A stretch of 64,000 bases of DNA, from NCBI GenBank assembly GCA_013399305.1, contig VXAI01000115.1, positions 2,127,907 through 2,191,906 on the forward strand, written 5' to 3'. Position numbers and translations under genes: made by a program. Under the pieces are notes generated by a model, which ran no database searches, was not told the DNA's origin, and saw only the letters and a list, made by a program, of their open reading frames with translations. Positions 1-13,398 of this stretch are shown here, one piece after another (the stretch's first letter is position 1; each line of letters begins with the position of its first letter). Source of the DNA: Rostratula benghalensis (Eukaryota > Chordata > Aves > Charadriiformes > Rostratulidae).

Positions 1-1317
1 AAATTGACAAGGTGATTGGGACCTGGCAATTGATTAGATTCCGTGGATAGTAGTTAGTATTTGCTGTCTAGCTTTGTGGGTAAAAGCCTTAAGGAAGGGA
101 AAATCTGCCATATAATTTCTGCTGGCTAGGCTGTAAGTCATGGAAGTCCTCTCACCACTTGTTTCTGGCTGTTCTTTGGGATTCAGAAAAAATGGAAGAG
201 GAAGGGGTCTGCAGGTCAATGTGACAAAAAGTTTACAAAGGTTGATGCCGGATGGGAGTATGTTTTTTCGGAAGTCTGACATGTCAGGTTGCTGTCTTTT
301 TCAGTTTTTCACTAGTGGTCAAAAGTAGTGGAATCATTAGTTATGGCTCTGGTGTCTTGTCAATAGTATGATATCCTACCAGATGCACTGATCCAATAGG
401 TTCTAGAGAGACTGTTTCTTGTTTTCTTTTCTATGGAAGTTATTGTGATCCCATCCCCCTATCCTAAAAGTGCACTCATTGCAATATTACTGAATCATCA
501 CCATGCTCTGCTTGCAGTCAGATAATGCCACACTAAAATAGCATAGAATCTGAGAAAACTGAGCTGATGGTGTAGGTGTATGTGCTGGCACTTCTTACAC
601 TTCTCCTTTCTCAAGTGCTCTTCAAATGACTAAGTGTTTTCAGGCTGTGCACCCCTTTTCCATGAATACCCATTCAGTGTTAGTACATGGGGAATGAAAT
701 TTGGAGCACATCATGTTACAGGGAATGAAATACTTGGCAAGTGGGTTTTTTTTTTTATGAAGTAGGAAATAGGACTTTTTTTGACAGTGCCATTTTGTCG
801 GTTTGTGTGTGAAACCCCAAGAGAACATTTAGGGAGCATCTCTTCTAAAAGTGTCTTATTTCATAAAAAGCTCCTGCTTTTGAATGCAGATTTGTTACAG
901 ATGTGCCTGAAGAACAACTCCATGAGAGCAAACTAGAGGAAGAGCTTATTGCAGGCAATTGAAAGGCTCTCATGTATCTCACTCTCAAGAGTCATTGAGT
1001 GGCTTTCTTGATAGTTCCACAGTGTAAGGTGTTGGATGGCTAAGTTGACTTAAATTTCTGTGCTGTGCACCAGGAGGTGGTCTGGACTAAAATCACTTTT
1101 TCAGGTTGTAACCATTTGGGCAGTGTGAGTATCCAGACAGCTGGTTTGGCCCAGCTGAGGAGGCTGTGCAGTGGTGAAATGGGCAGCTAGCAGTCCTGCT
1201 GGCATTGGCAAAGATGCAATTGCACGCTCCTTCTCTTTAGATGAGACACTAATTGTAGATCTACGGAGTGTTGTTGATATTGTTTGAAGTGCCACCGTGA
1301 TATGAGGTACGGAGTCA

Positions 1318-1847
1318 GTGCTATACTGTACTCTGCCCTTGTGAGGCCCCATTTGGAGTACTGTGTCCAGTTCTGTCTCCCACCTCCACCCACCCTGCCC
1401 CATTCAAGAATGACAGGGAACTACTGGAGAGGGTACAGCAAAGGGCTACAAAGATGATGATGGGACTGGAACATCTCTCTTTCGAGGAAAGGCTGATGGA
1501 CTTTGATCTTTTTGTTCTGGAGAAGAGAAGGCTGGCAAGGGATTTGATCAACATCTATAAATACTTGAAGGGTGGGTGTCCAGAGGATGGGGCCAGTCTT
1601 TATTTCAGTGGTGCCCAGTGAGAGGACAAGAGGTAATGGGCATAAACTTGGACATAAGAAGTTCCATCTAAACATGAGGAGGAGCTTCTTGCTGCCCAGA
1701 GAGGTGGTGGAGTCTTCGTATCTGGAGACATTCAAAACCTGCTTGGACATGTTTCTGTGCAACCTGCTCTAGGAGGACCTGCTTTGTCGGGAGCGTTGGA
1801 CTAGATGATCTCCTGACGTCCCTTCCAATCATTCTGTGATTCTCTGT
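1318..1847 (+). mobile_element. CR1 LINE, 5'-truncated, sense to UXS1
   Basis: This is the 3' end of a CR1 non-LTR retrotransposon. The left part is the decayed C-terminal end of the reverse-transcriptase ORF, including a GGAGTACTGTGTCCAGTTCT block at about 1355. It runs through the usual 3' region to a TTGGACTAGATGATCTCC block and ends in ATTCTGTG-type octamers at 1831-1846. The reading frame is broken. The left boundary is uncertain by tens of bases. Confidence 0.88.
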
Positions 1848-1989
1848 CATGCTCATGTTAAAGATACCCTGAATTCTTTTAATGGACATTACTGGTTTCC
1901 CTAGTGGCACTTAGAGTGAGAAGGATCCTTGCTTTACATCTGGGTTTGAATTAAAGTAATATTTGATAACTCATTTCTGTAATGACATA

Positions 1990-2033
1990 AGGTGATCGTT
2001 AAGGTCTCTTCCAACTCAAATAATTCTATGACA
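1990..2033 (+). mobile_element. CR1 3'-tail fragment
   Basis: About 44 bases match only the last part of CR1: a GGTGATCGTTAAGGTCTCTT block, then CCAACTCAAATAATTCTATG. This is either a very short 5'-truncated insertion or the remnant of a longer one. It lies about 140 bases after the larger CR1 copy, so one interrupted element is also possible. Confidence 0.7.
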
Positions 2034-5000
2034 TCTAATCTCTGTTAATTCAAAAGAATAGTTATTTACTTGAAACAGTGTGCTAGCCATAGTTTGTCTA
2101 TATAAAAATAGAAACTCGCTGGAGCATTTCTATGCAGCAGGCAGTTAAAAACTGTTGTAACTTAAGTGACTGTCCCCTGGCAAAACTGAAGTGAACAGAG
2201 TTTAACCAAGTTACATTTACCTTATCTGTAGGCCCTAGGTGAAAGGGACAATCTTGTTCTGAAGGAATCTGGAGATAGTGCAGCTATCGAGCTGTCAAAA
2301 TCACTGTAATCTGGTAGAACGCTACTTGCTGGATTTTTTTTTTTTTTAATATGTATCAGAATTAGGTAGAGTTAATTCACAGTGCTGTCTTCTTCTGTGA
2401 ACATTAGCTATAGGGAGGATCCTAACCTGATGCACACACACCCATCCCCAAAGCTAGCTCACCTATGTGTGTTTTGAAGCATCATGATAATCACTTGTCC
2501 CTAGCTAAGCTGACAAGGTTTCAAAGATCCTTCCTTGTGATGTGTCGTCTATGTAAAAAAAAAAAAAATCTACCTGAGTTTAAAACCAAAACAGACTAAC
2601 ATTAAATAAACTGCATATGAAAAAATGCAACAAGATGATCTGAACAAGAAAGGGAAGAGAGCTGGTAGCGTGGCTATACTGTGCTATGAAGCCTTGCACG
2701 AAGGTTGAATTTTCACTGTCCTTTTAATTGGACAAAGCCTTGTGCTAGAGCTTTTCTCTGATTTAACCCCCAGCAAGATAACTGCAGGAGTGCTAGTGCC
2801 AACCAAAGGAGCGGGAGGCATGTGGAGGTGGGCTGAAGCAAATCCTTTCAGTCATGGGTTGCACTTGAATCATCCCAAAGCTGTTGTGAAACCACAGCCT
2901 AAGAACACAAGGAGATTATAAACACAAGTTAAGTGGGTTTAATTAATTTTTGTTGTCTGTAATGAGTAATGTAGACAGATAATAAACCAGCAACAAATTA
3001 AATAAGTATTGTTGAAAAGAAAACCCAACATCACCACAATACAAGTAACTTATATGCAGGCTTAGAATTTTATTTTTGAAAAGCCCACATGTTCCTGGGT
3101 TGATGTGTCAGTGTATAGACATGTTCCCTTTAGAGTTTTAAATGTTTATTAAGCTTTATATGGGCCTACTGAGATGCTTCAGTGAGGCTGTCGTTGTAGA
3201 ATCAGGACCTTATATAAATTATTTGAAATGTACTGTAAAAGTGTTGTAGCCAGGATTTAAAGGTCAGAGCTTGTCAGTCTGCATGGTTTGCTTTAATCTT
3301 GATGTTACTGTAAATAATCTACCGATGTCTTGGTATAGCAAAGGAGTTGCTTAATGAAAATAAAATTAAGAGCTCTATTTCTGGTAAACTAGAAAGGTTC
3401 TCTTTGCTTATTTGTAGATCTAATAGTTCTCAGGAAGTATGTCAGTAGCCTTGTTTCATTTCCATGGGAAAAAAGAAGAAATAGTAGGGTGCTGTCATGA
3501 GATGGAAGCTTAAGACCTTGTTACCTTTGTAAGATAAATTACAGCACAGCTGCTGACACAATGTAAAAACAGAATGTCAAAATAATGTGAGGGAAGTACA
3601 TCCTGCAGTGTAGTGGCTTGACTTTTCCCACCAATGTTAGTTTCCGTGGTTGTTACTCTTTGTTTTATAAGATTAGCCATTTTTGTCAGGTTTCCATCAC
3701 CTAGGAAGAACATAGTGTGATTTTTCTCAGAATATCAAGGTCTGAGTAAGCTTTATGGTTTGAGTCTTGCCATCCCTGTGCATGTTACTTGTCTTGCATG
3801 TGTTCAAAAGAAAGGTTAAATGTAAATGCTACTTTATGTTGTGTCCTGATAAGCTTTTACTTTCGTTTTTCATAATAGAAAAGTAGCTGCAAATTTGGTC
3901 CTGTCCTATTGCTTCAGGCTTGTTATTCAGCACTGCTGTGGAGAATACCAGGAATATTTCTTCCCCAGCTGTTTTACAACTAGACAGCAACAGCAGGATT
4001 GACTGGACATGGAAGGGTTAGAAATGGTCTGATCTGACATCAGGCTTGCCTGCTTTTTTTTTTTTGTGTCAGCATGCCATGGATTCTCCGCCAAAAAAAA
4101 ACCCCACACCAAAACATTTGCTTGTTGGCTTCATGTCCTGCAGAGCTGCCTTTCATCTGTGGGTTTATGCAAATAAGTTTACTGTCTTCAACAGCTTCCA
4201 GTTCCCTACTCATCAGGGTTCCTTCCAACTAGCCATAGCCATGTAGTTTATGACATTTTTTTCATGCTTCAGTTGAGTTTGTTAGGAATAGATGGACTCC
4301 AACTTTACTTGGCTAGCCACGATGTTTTAAGCCAGTTTGTTATCCTGAAGAAATGAGCTTGTGCAGTTTCCAGCATATCTCCATTTAATATTTGTCTCTA
4401 GTACCTGTCTTTAATATTTTATCTCCATTTAGGATTTTTCTTTTCTGTGGCATGTGCAGGAGGTGATGCTGCCATCATTCTGCTTCAGGACAAACACTCT
4501 TAGGAGCTTTCATCTTCTTTCCCCTTTATGCTCTTGCTCTTGTTTCTGTGCCATTTACATTGCTGGTTTCTTTTCTGTAAGTTGGGTTGACCAAAGCAGA
4601 GTTTAGTTGAAACTGGTGTTTTTCAACTTCTTGTTTGTGGACCCTAGGGAGGGAGAAGTGGGGGTTACCGCACCAAGTCACCCGAAGGGGTTTGTAAAAA
4701 ATAACTGGGAAAAGTGAGTTTGTTTCAGTTACAGTGCTGACCATTGGAGCATGGCATGAGTCCACTGAAAACAATCCTTGCAGTCAACAAACTTAAAGTG
4801 CTGAAAATAATGAGTCATGACCCCTCATTTGATTGCCACCCTAATTTGAGTCATGTTACTTTGGGTGCCCCCACAGTTTCTGGGGTTTGACACACATGCT
4901 GGTGCATCATTGTTATCTTGGGGAAGTGGAATGTTCTCTGCCTCTTTGAGTTCCCTGAGAAATGTCCCACAGTTCTGCTAGCCATGCCTGGGAAACAAAG

Positions 5001-6734
5001 GGAAGGTCAAGGACTTAAGTTAAAGGTGACAGTTCCCCCTTTTTTTCATTTGTTTGTTTTAAAAGGCATTTGAAGAATAAGGGCTGCCAGCTAGATTGGG
5101 GAAAGCATGATTTGTGTAAAACTGCATTTAAGTTATTGAGAACGTTGTTGAGTTGTTCTGCTGCTTTATTTTCTCCTTCACTCAGAATAGGGAGATGTAT
5201 GGCCATAGCAGCAGCGTGGGCAGGTCTGTTGGCTTAGAAGGCTACTCTTAGTTTCTTTAACCTGCTGTGTTGCCTTAAAGCAAAAATGTTGTTCTCAGTA
5301 AATTTTGTGCATTTGAATTATGTAGATCAGATTTATCTGGAGAGAGATGTCATTTCATGGGGTTTTTTCATCATCCGCTATGTAAAGAAAGGCATGTTTT
5401 CAGTTCTTTCTCTTTTGTTGGTTTTTTTTTTTTTTTTTAGGTGAAAAGGGGACATAGGGATGTTAGCAATTTAGATTATTTAGAATGCTTAGCTTTCCCG
5501 TTGCCAAAATAATTTTGACCCAATTCAGAATGTAATTATTACATAGTACTCCAGTTAGGTATAGCTCAAAGTCCTCCTGTTGTCTCCCTATTTGCAAACC
5601 ACTTTGATGTTTCCAGCCAGTAAATTCAAAGCTAGAAAGTTTCATGATGTCTGGGCACACTCAAGCATATTGGTGATGAAAATCAAAGATCCTGTTTGGA
5701 ACTTTAAAACCATGGTGAGTTATATGCATTCTGGGGGGGGGTTGTTGTAAATAATGGAATATTTTATCTGTTTGTAGTGACTAACAATTGGAGTGCGTTA
5801 CCTTGTGGCAAAATACAAAGGATATAAAAAAAATGGATGAGCAGTGGTAAAGAACGGTATGCTAAAGATATGAGATAAGAAGTAGAAACACAGAACAGAG
5901 AACTGGGAAAAAGACTTAACGGAAAAGTTGTAAAGAATTTGCCATCTGGGAAACAGAATAGCATTCAGTCATAAAGTGATGATGCTAAGTGAAATGTTAC
6001 AGTAAGTATTCATAGTTAGCTTCTCATCCAGTATGAAGCTTCATTAACTCTTGTAAAGAAAGAAAATTTGCATAATTTTACATCTCACAGCTGTAGGAGT
6101 GTACCAGTATGCTAAAGCTTAAGTATTCCTTTTTCAGAGAAGGTACTGAAATGTCCTGGTGACTGTGTTGCCTTAGTTTTGCTAGGTGATGACTAGCTGA
6201 GAGGTTGATAAAGCAAGGTAATGTTACCCAAGTTGAAAAGAGAGCATCTTCCCCTTCAGAAAACGCTGTGTACTGGTGTCTAGAGTGCTTCCCATATGGG
6301 AAAGTTACAGTTCCTGTCTGCTGTCTTTGATCTGGGGTGGGAACTTTACTGTCAAACAAGGTGACAGTTCAAGGAATATAACAGGAAGAACTACTCGGTG
6401 TACAGGCGTGTGTATAGACTTACCAGAGGAGTAGGTTTTTAAATTTTATTTATTAAATATTCAAGTTGTTGTATATTCCCTGAAGGTATAATCATGAATT
6501 TCACCCAGGAAGGTGATGTTTTGTAATACAAAGTTGTGATTAGTAATTGTGTGTTGTTACCGCCACAAATATTGCAACTTACTCTCATCGGTATAATAAT
6601 TTTCTAAAGCAAATGAACAATCTACTGGAATTACAGATAGGATACGACTGAGAATTACTTTTTTATTATTATTATTGTTATGGAATTTAGACTCTAAAAT
6701 GCAGCTTGAAATGCAAATCATTGAGTGATTTCTC

Positions 6735-7786
6735 TTGGAAGGGAACTTTAAAGATAACTAATCCAGCCCCCCTTTCACTAGACTAGGTTCCTCAGAGTTC
6801 TGTTCAGCCTGACCTTGAACACCTCCAGGCATCCACAACTTCTCTGGGTGACCTGCTCCAGTGTCTTTCCACCCTCACCATAAAGAATTTCTTCCTGGTA
6901 TGTAATTTAAACCTGCTCTCTTCCAGGTGAATGCCATTGCCACTTATCTTATCAGTACATTCCCTGGTGAAAAGTTTGTCTTCATCCTTCTTAAAACATT
7001 CCTTTAAGAACTGGAAGGCTGGTATAAGGTTTCTCTGGAGCCTTCTCTTCTCCAGGCTGAACAACCCCAACTCTCTCCGCCTGTCTTCATAAGAGAGGTG
7101 CTCCAGCCCTCTGATCATCTTTGTGACCCTCCTCTGGACTCACTCCAACAGGTCCATGTCTTTCTTGTACTGGGGACCCCAGGGCTGGACACAGTACTCC
7201 AGGTGGGTTTTCACAAGAGTGGAATAGTGTGATAGAATCACCTCACTTGACCTGCTGGCCACACTTCTTTAGATGCAGACCAGCATAAAATTGACTTTCT
7301 GGACTGCCAGTGCACATTGCTGGCTCGTGTCCAGTTTTTCCTCCACCAGTAACCCTGAGTGCAGGGCTGCTCTCAGTCCATTCATAACCCAGCCTGTATT
7401 GATATTGGTGATTGCCCTGACCCAGGTTGCAGGACCTTGCACTTGATCTTGTTCACCTTCATGAGGTTCATATTTGCCCGCTCCTTAAGCCTGTCAAGGC
7501 CCTTCTGGATAGCGTCCCATCCCTTAGTGACAACTACTCAGTTTGGTATTATCTGCAAACATGCTGAGGGTGTGCTCAGTCCTGCTGTGTCATTAATAAA
7601 GGTTCTGAACAGCACAGAACACTATACAGACCCCTGAGGGACACCAGTTGTTACTGATGTCCCTTTGGACGCTGAACCATTGACCGCAACTCTTTGGATG
7701 CAGTCACTCTGCCAGTTCCTTAGCCAATGAGAGTCCATCCATCAAACCCCTATCTTTCCCATTTAACAACAAAGATGTTTTGGGAG
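6735..7786 (-). mobile_element. CR1 LINE, long antisense copy
   Basis: About 1 kb of CR1 lies antisense to UXS1. Read on the - strand, the right end holds decayed reverse-transcriptase sequence, with a gag-free ORF2 C-terminal region centred on 6804-7118. That region contains a Leu-Glu-His-Leu-Ser-Tyr-Glu-Asp block and a [10 protein letters not shown] block. The left end is the CR1 3' region. Stops and shifts interrupt the frame. The terminal octamers are not clear, so the 3' end is either diverged or clipped. Confidence 0.9.
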
Positions 7787-10249
7787 AGTTAATAGTTTCC
7801 CTAAGAAAATAATAGTTTTCTTTACGTTATTACATACCGAATGGGGATCTGCAAAATAATTCAATTAAGACTTTAATGCATCTGTAATAATAAGCATTTT
7901 ATGGTATTTTATGAGTTATCTTTGCCTACCTTTCCTTTTCATCAAGTTTTCCACTGGAGACAGAAAGCTTATTTCTACCAGGAGACTGAAGCTGCTGAGT
8001 GTCTGGAGAGAGTCAGATTTAAGGAAAAACCCCCTATTTTGAATGACATTGCATTTCTCTGAAAGTTTGGATGGAGGGATTCTCTCTGGATATTCAGAAC
8101 TTAAGATTTTGGTCTAGAAATTCAAGTTAAGACTATCTATCAATTCGTATTGTTCCTGCGTGCTGTTCCTGTTGATGGTGAGATCTGTCCTCTTTTTATT
8201 CTGAGGAGCAGAGGATGCGCAGAGGGTGCTGGATGGGAAAATTCCTCTGTTTTTAGCTAAATCTACTCGGACAGAAGTTTGTGTAAAAGTTTCTTTAACT
8301 GATTGTCTTCAAAATGCAAACAACAAAGCCATTGGGAAAGGAAGTGGTTTTAAGAGAGATTGCATCTGATTTTGGTACAGTTGGATCTCTATGAGCATCG
8401 TAATCTTGCTTTTTAAAACATCTGTTTTAAAATGTGTGTGATGTTGAAACTAGTATTGTCACTAATAATTTCAGATTACAAGTCTTTATTTTGGTCAGCG
8501 CCTTGTGACAGTCTGTGGCTTGATTTTAAAGTCATTTTAAAGAGGCACAGAGAAGAGGGATCATCCTGGGGTAAAGGCACAGGCTTCCTTGCAGATTCTA
8601 CTTTTTTTCCACCATCAGACTGTGATAGTGTTATTTTCGCAGTACCCTAGCCTGTTGTGGATGAGTTAGGGCAGGCAGAGTTCTCAAAGTATTTATTTGT
8701 GTTTTACACAAACCGATAGAGTAAGTATTATTGCAGATGACAGACTCAGCTGGAGTTTCTCAGGACATTCAGGTGAAAACAGATAACCTGTCCCTATATT
8801 CTGAGGATCTAGAAGAATAACTGTTGCCTGCAATGAAATGCAGTGGGTCAGAGCTAAAAGTCTGATGGTGATAGATAGGGAAACGTCCATTTAATAGTGG
8901 TTACTCAACATCAGACTACTTGGGATTTCTGTTGTACTTCTTCAAGTGTGACTTAACAAATTTTGTGTTTAGGTTTTTTTGGGCTTTGGGTTGTTTGTTT
9001 GGGTTTTTTTGACTTCATGCAGGCAAGGTTGGCTTTTATCCAAAGGACAGCTCTTGGAATAGTCCTTTGCTGAAAGTAGCCCAGTCATTGTACCGCTCTG
9101 CATCCGGCACTGTTTCAGAAAAGGGTCTTCTCTAGGAAAACTAAACAAACATTTAATTTTCTCTTCTTTTTTTTTTTTTTCCTCTGATAGAAAGAGAAAC
9201 ATTCTGTTCTCATTTGTGACTGAATGGTTTTTGTTTAATGTAGTCTTGAGAAGTCTTGCAACCATTTTACCATAAGGCTGTGCTTGCCAAATAGTTATAG
9301 CTTTATCTCTTAGAGGCTGGAGAGGGGAAACAAAAACACAACAAACCAAACAAAAAAAGAGGATTGGGGTTTTCTGAAAACCATGAGTGATTAATGTTTA
9401 GTTGGCAAAATGTAAATACTTCTTTAATAACAATACTGTGATTAAGGCTTTAAGAAACGAATATCCTCTTTTCTAAAAGAACAGCCCCTTATTGCTTTAT
9501 CCAAGGCATGTCATTCTTCTTCTCTGGAAGCTGTCACTTTAAAGTGTAATGTCTGTGGGAGTGATTAATGCCTCTGATGTATTTTTAATCTTTGTGGTAC
9601 TTGCAATTAATCCTTGCAAAAAACACTGCAATAAAAATGATTATTCTCATCACTTTATGGAAGGGATGCGGAGGGGAGAAAGCACCCCAGACCAGACGGA
9701 GTCAAAATAGGACTACATCTTTCTCTTACAGGCCATTAAACCAGGCTTTCATGTGTCTCAGAATAATCTAGATATTGTGATCTTTTCCCTAATGACTAGT
9801 TTGTATTACCTTAATCATTCATTGGGTGAGATTTACGGATAGTCTTTCAGCAAATAAGTGGAACCTCTATTTCTTCTCTCTTGGAGGTGAGCATCTTAAT
9901 TGTTTGGTTACAAGTCATGGTTCTGTCTGGCTATGCCAATTAATAATGAATTCTTCTCTTGCATAGAGATTCATTAGATGGCAGGAAGACTATCTGCCCA
10001 TGAATGCTCTCTAGTTGGATGAATAGGAAGCTCTTCATAGAGTACATGCTGTGTGTGGCTGAAGGGAGGTGAGGGTATTAAATCTCTAAGGTCTGAGAAT
10101 TGACATAGGACTGTTGTCCTGGATGAAAACCTCTTGGCTTAAATGATTTGGTTTTAGAGTTGAAATTTTTTGCACTTTTTTTTTTTTTAAGATGGACTTT
10201 TACAGTGAGGTGCTCAGTTATGCTAGTGTTTGCTCATACTGGGTCCATT

Positions 10250-10484
10250 AGAATCATAAAATCATGGAACGGTTAGAGTTGGAAGGAACTTTGGCAGGAG
10301 GTTCCAACCCCCCTGCCATGGGCAGGGACATCTCCCACCAGAGCAGGCTGCTCAAAGCCCCATCCAGCCTGGCCTTGAGCACTTCCAGGCACGGGGCTTC
10401 CACAGCTTCCCTGGGTGACCTGTTCCAGTGCCTCACCACCCTCACAGTGAAGAATTGCTTTCTGGTATCTAATCTGAGAGTCTA
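10250..10484 (-). mobile_element. CR1 LINE 3' end, antisense
   Basis: This is about 235 bases from the 3' end of CR1 in reverse orientation. The left edge reads AGAATCATAAAATCATGGAA, the complement of the CR1 terminal octamers. It is followed by the conserved CCCCCCTGCCATGGGCAGGG and GCCTGGCCTTGAGCA blocks. It belongs to a different subfamily from the copies at 19279 and 63063. It has no coding capacity. Confidence 0.9.
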
Positions 10485-13370
10485 ATTAGGAATCTAATGC
10501 TCTCAAAACCTGGGTTTGTGTAGTGCCTGATTTATGACCTTGCTGGTATGGAAGGTTTTTTTAACCATCCATATCTGCAGTTTCCAGTGTCTGAACTTGG
10601 GCCTATGAAAGGGCTTTTATGGTGCCTGTGCGGGGTTTTGTCCTGGACTTGTAATTTTGTATCATTCTGCTTGTTGATTTGAGCCTGATTTCCTTAGTAT
10701 GTTTCTGTCATTCTTGCCTGAATGCCAGACTGGCTTTAACATAACCTTTAGGGCATGGAAGCATCAAGTCAAGGAAATCTTCTGTAAGCCATAGTTATGC
10801 TGCTGGTTCTGCAGCCGTGTAAGCCTGCTGTATAAACAATTGTAGGATGCATTGAGAAAAATACCAAGAAAACCTTAATTTTACTGTAGTGCAAAACCTT
10901 ACCTCTGATCCCTTCAACCTTGATGCAAGCTGTAGGCGATCATGCAGTACCTGAAGAGATTCTTGTGAGAGTGGTGCATTCAGAAACCTTTGTGAGGGCA
11001 GTATTTTCAAGTGAGTTTCTGCAGCACCTCTCCGCCTGTGAGAGAGACTTCAAAGCTCTTCACATCCCTCCATATGACATTTCCTGTGTGGTTTATTTTG
11101 AAGTTTCATTCTTTTTTTTTGCAATGGTACGAAAATATGCTTCCTAGAAGCTTACTGGAAGGTCACGTACTCCTACAGAACTGGGATATCAAAGGTAGTG
11201 TCTCTGGAAGTTCACAAACGCTTTTCTGAGTTCCCCTTCCCTGCTGTGGGTACTGAGCACGCACAATAAACACCTTTTCTTTAGGAAGCCAGTTTCTTCT
11301 ACACAATGGAGCTGCACTGTCTTTGCAACAAAACTGGCAGGGTGGTATTTGTGGTGCAGCTGGAGACTCATTTTTTTTTCATGAATTCCTCTTTCACCAA
11401 CTAAGCTCAGATGTTTCCTGCCACCCTGTAAACAGTAGGATACGTTACGTGTCGGGGTTTCTGTAGCCCAGAAAAAGAACTGATTGCAAGTATAGCTGAG
11501 TAATGCATGGCTTGGGAATTCTGTACCTGTAGTTGCCAGATGGTCATCATTCACCTGGGGGCGGGGGGGGGGAGAAGGCATTTTTCCATTAACATTACCA
11601 TAACTAATTCTAAAATCCTAGGCAGAGGGTAAATAACTTGGATTTAATTAAGTGCTCAACACTGTATGTCTCTTTTCCCCCAGATAATTTACTTTAATTA
11701 ACATAAAATCCACATTTTTAAAAAATTCAGTTGGATTTTATTGGCCATCGGTTTCCATATAAAGCTTCCTTATCTTTTCCCAGAAGATGACAGAGGTTTT
11801 ATGATACCACCACAGATACCACAGTGCCCTCTTACAGTTTGTTTGGTAGCTATGGATTCATTTGAATTACTCTTTGAATTACTCAGCATGCTCAGTAGGT
11901 AAAAAACAGTAGGTAAAAAAAGTTCAGTAGCTGTGCCATCCCTAAAGGGTGGAAGAGCCACTGCATTACTGTATCCTCACCCATATCTTCCCCATTCCTC
12001 TTTCCTGGCTAAGTTTTCTTTCTTCTCTTGGCTGGAAGCTGCCTGTGACTGTAGCAGTGGTTTTTGTGTTCTTGTTTCTGTAATACCTCATCGTCTGCTT
12101 GAATTCAATAAGTAATAATCATGAAAATGTATGTGCAAAGCCTGAATCTCAGCAAAATGCTTCATTAGCTGCCACTTGAGACCTGAAGCACAGCTTAAAA
12201 AAGTGAGGACACTTCAAAAGTGTGTATGTTAATACTGAACTTAAGCTACTTCCCTTCCTTAAGACCCAGTGTAATTTGGATCCTTAGGTTGAGACTTGTC
12301 TCTTAAAGGGTAATTGCAGAGTGATTTTTCTGGTGATTTTCTGGGTGTGATTCCTCTGTTGCTTATTGTTGCAGAGTCCCTTACATAACTGTTCTGTATT
12401 AACCTGTTTGCCTTCACAATCTGAAATTGTCGGCTCCAGTGTGGCCTGGTTTATTATGGCTTCTAATTTTTTCACTTTAAACTACATTCTGTTTCCTAGT
12501 TGAAAGATAAAAAGAAGATTAGTGTTCTGATAGTCTTCATGTAATCACTGAAGCCCTGAACAGTTGCAGAATTTTTTTCTAGTAGAAAATTAATTGGGCA
12601 GATTTTTTTTAATTTGTTTTTTTTTTTAATGGTGAACACAGAGAAATAGCTGATACATGTTTGATGTGCTATTTTGTACTGTGGTTTGTCATCTTTTAAA
12701 ACTTTTCCATACAAAAAAGGTAATAAATGACCTTTGCTGGCTTAGTGAGGCTTTCGGTTATGTTGTCTTTTATATCCCCATAACAATATATACATAATTA
12801 GAGAATTCACAGCTACTTTTAATACAGGACTGTTGTGGCACTTCTTTGGACCAGTATAACTATCACATGGAGTGTCCCATCTTTTTACTCTTGTCAGTCT
12901 GCAGTTTCCAGTTGGTGTGGTTCAGATCTACAGGACTTCTTCCTTGCTCTTGCCACTTTTTTTCAGTACCCCTTACAAACAAGTCCAGAGCTCTTGTTTG
13001 TTTCATCTGTGTGTGGTGTCAAATTATAGTCCAGAGAATTCTTGTACATTTTGTTTATGTAATATAGTTTGATGTTAATAATCAGATATGTTTGTCTGCT
13101 GATTTACCAGTCAGATAGTTTCAGGTGCAAACCAGAATCCAAGTCTAGTCCTTTTGTATTGAATTATTGAATTTTCCTACTGCTCTTATAGTCTTAAGTA
13201 ATCAGAATTCCTCCCGTACTCTAGAACTCTCTTCCGATCACTTAATGTGTGTATTTATATTATGTATGTAACTGAGATAATGTGTGTAACATATGTAATA
13301 TAATTTAAAATTCCTTCTCATGATAACAGGAAAAAATGACACTAATGTTCTCTCTCTTCTTATTTTCCAG

Positions 13371-13398
13371 CTGTATGGGGAAACTTCGTCAATATGAG
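13371..13398 (+). CDS. UXS1: UXS1 exon 2 (28-base microexon)
   Basis: The exon encodes residues 33-40 (VWGNFVNM) plus two bases of the Arg41 codon. Its first two bases, CT, complete a serine or similar codon begun in exon 1. The acceptor is TATTTTCCAG and the donor is AG followed by GTAATA. In the protein this segment lies just after the membrane anchor, at the start of the lumenal stem. At 28 bases it is close to the lower limit for exon definition, so nearby splicing enhancers may matter. The identification rests on its match to the vertebrate UXS1 stem and on phase agreement with exon 3. Confidence 0.93.

Larger units (their letters stand above)
1..13370 (+). other. UXS1 intron 1 (3' part)
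   Basis: This is more than 13 kb of intron with no exon I can support. It contains CR1 copies at about 1318-1847 (+), 1990-2033 (+, tail only), 6735-7786 (-) and 10250-10484 (-). Homopolymer runs include T14 at 2334-2347, A14 at 2555-2568 and T17 at 5422-5438. There is a TAT-rich stretch near 6660-6680 and a G-run at 11557-11572 broken by one C. The rest is AT-rich unique sequence with only short chance reading frames. The acceptor for exon 2 is at 13369-13370, after a good pyrimidine tract. Confidence 0.85.

Noticed and set aside
1..1000. UXS1 exon 1 or promoter at the left edge
   Set aside because: No GC-rich or CpG-rich first exon and no coding match to the membrane anchor; the sequence looks like intron.
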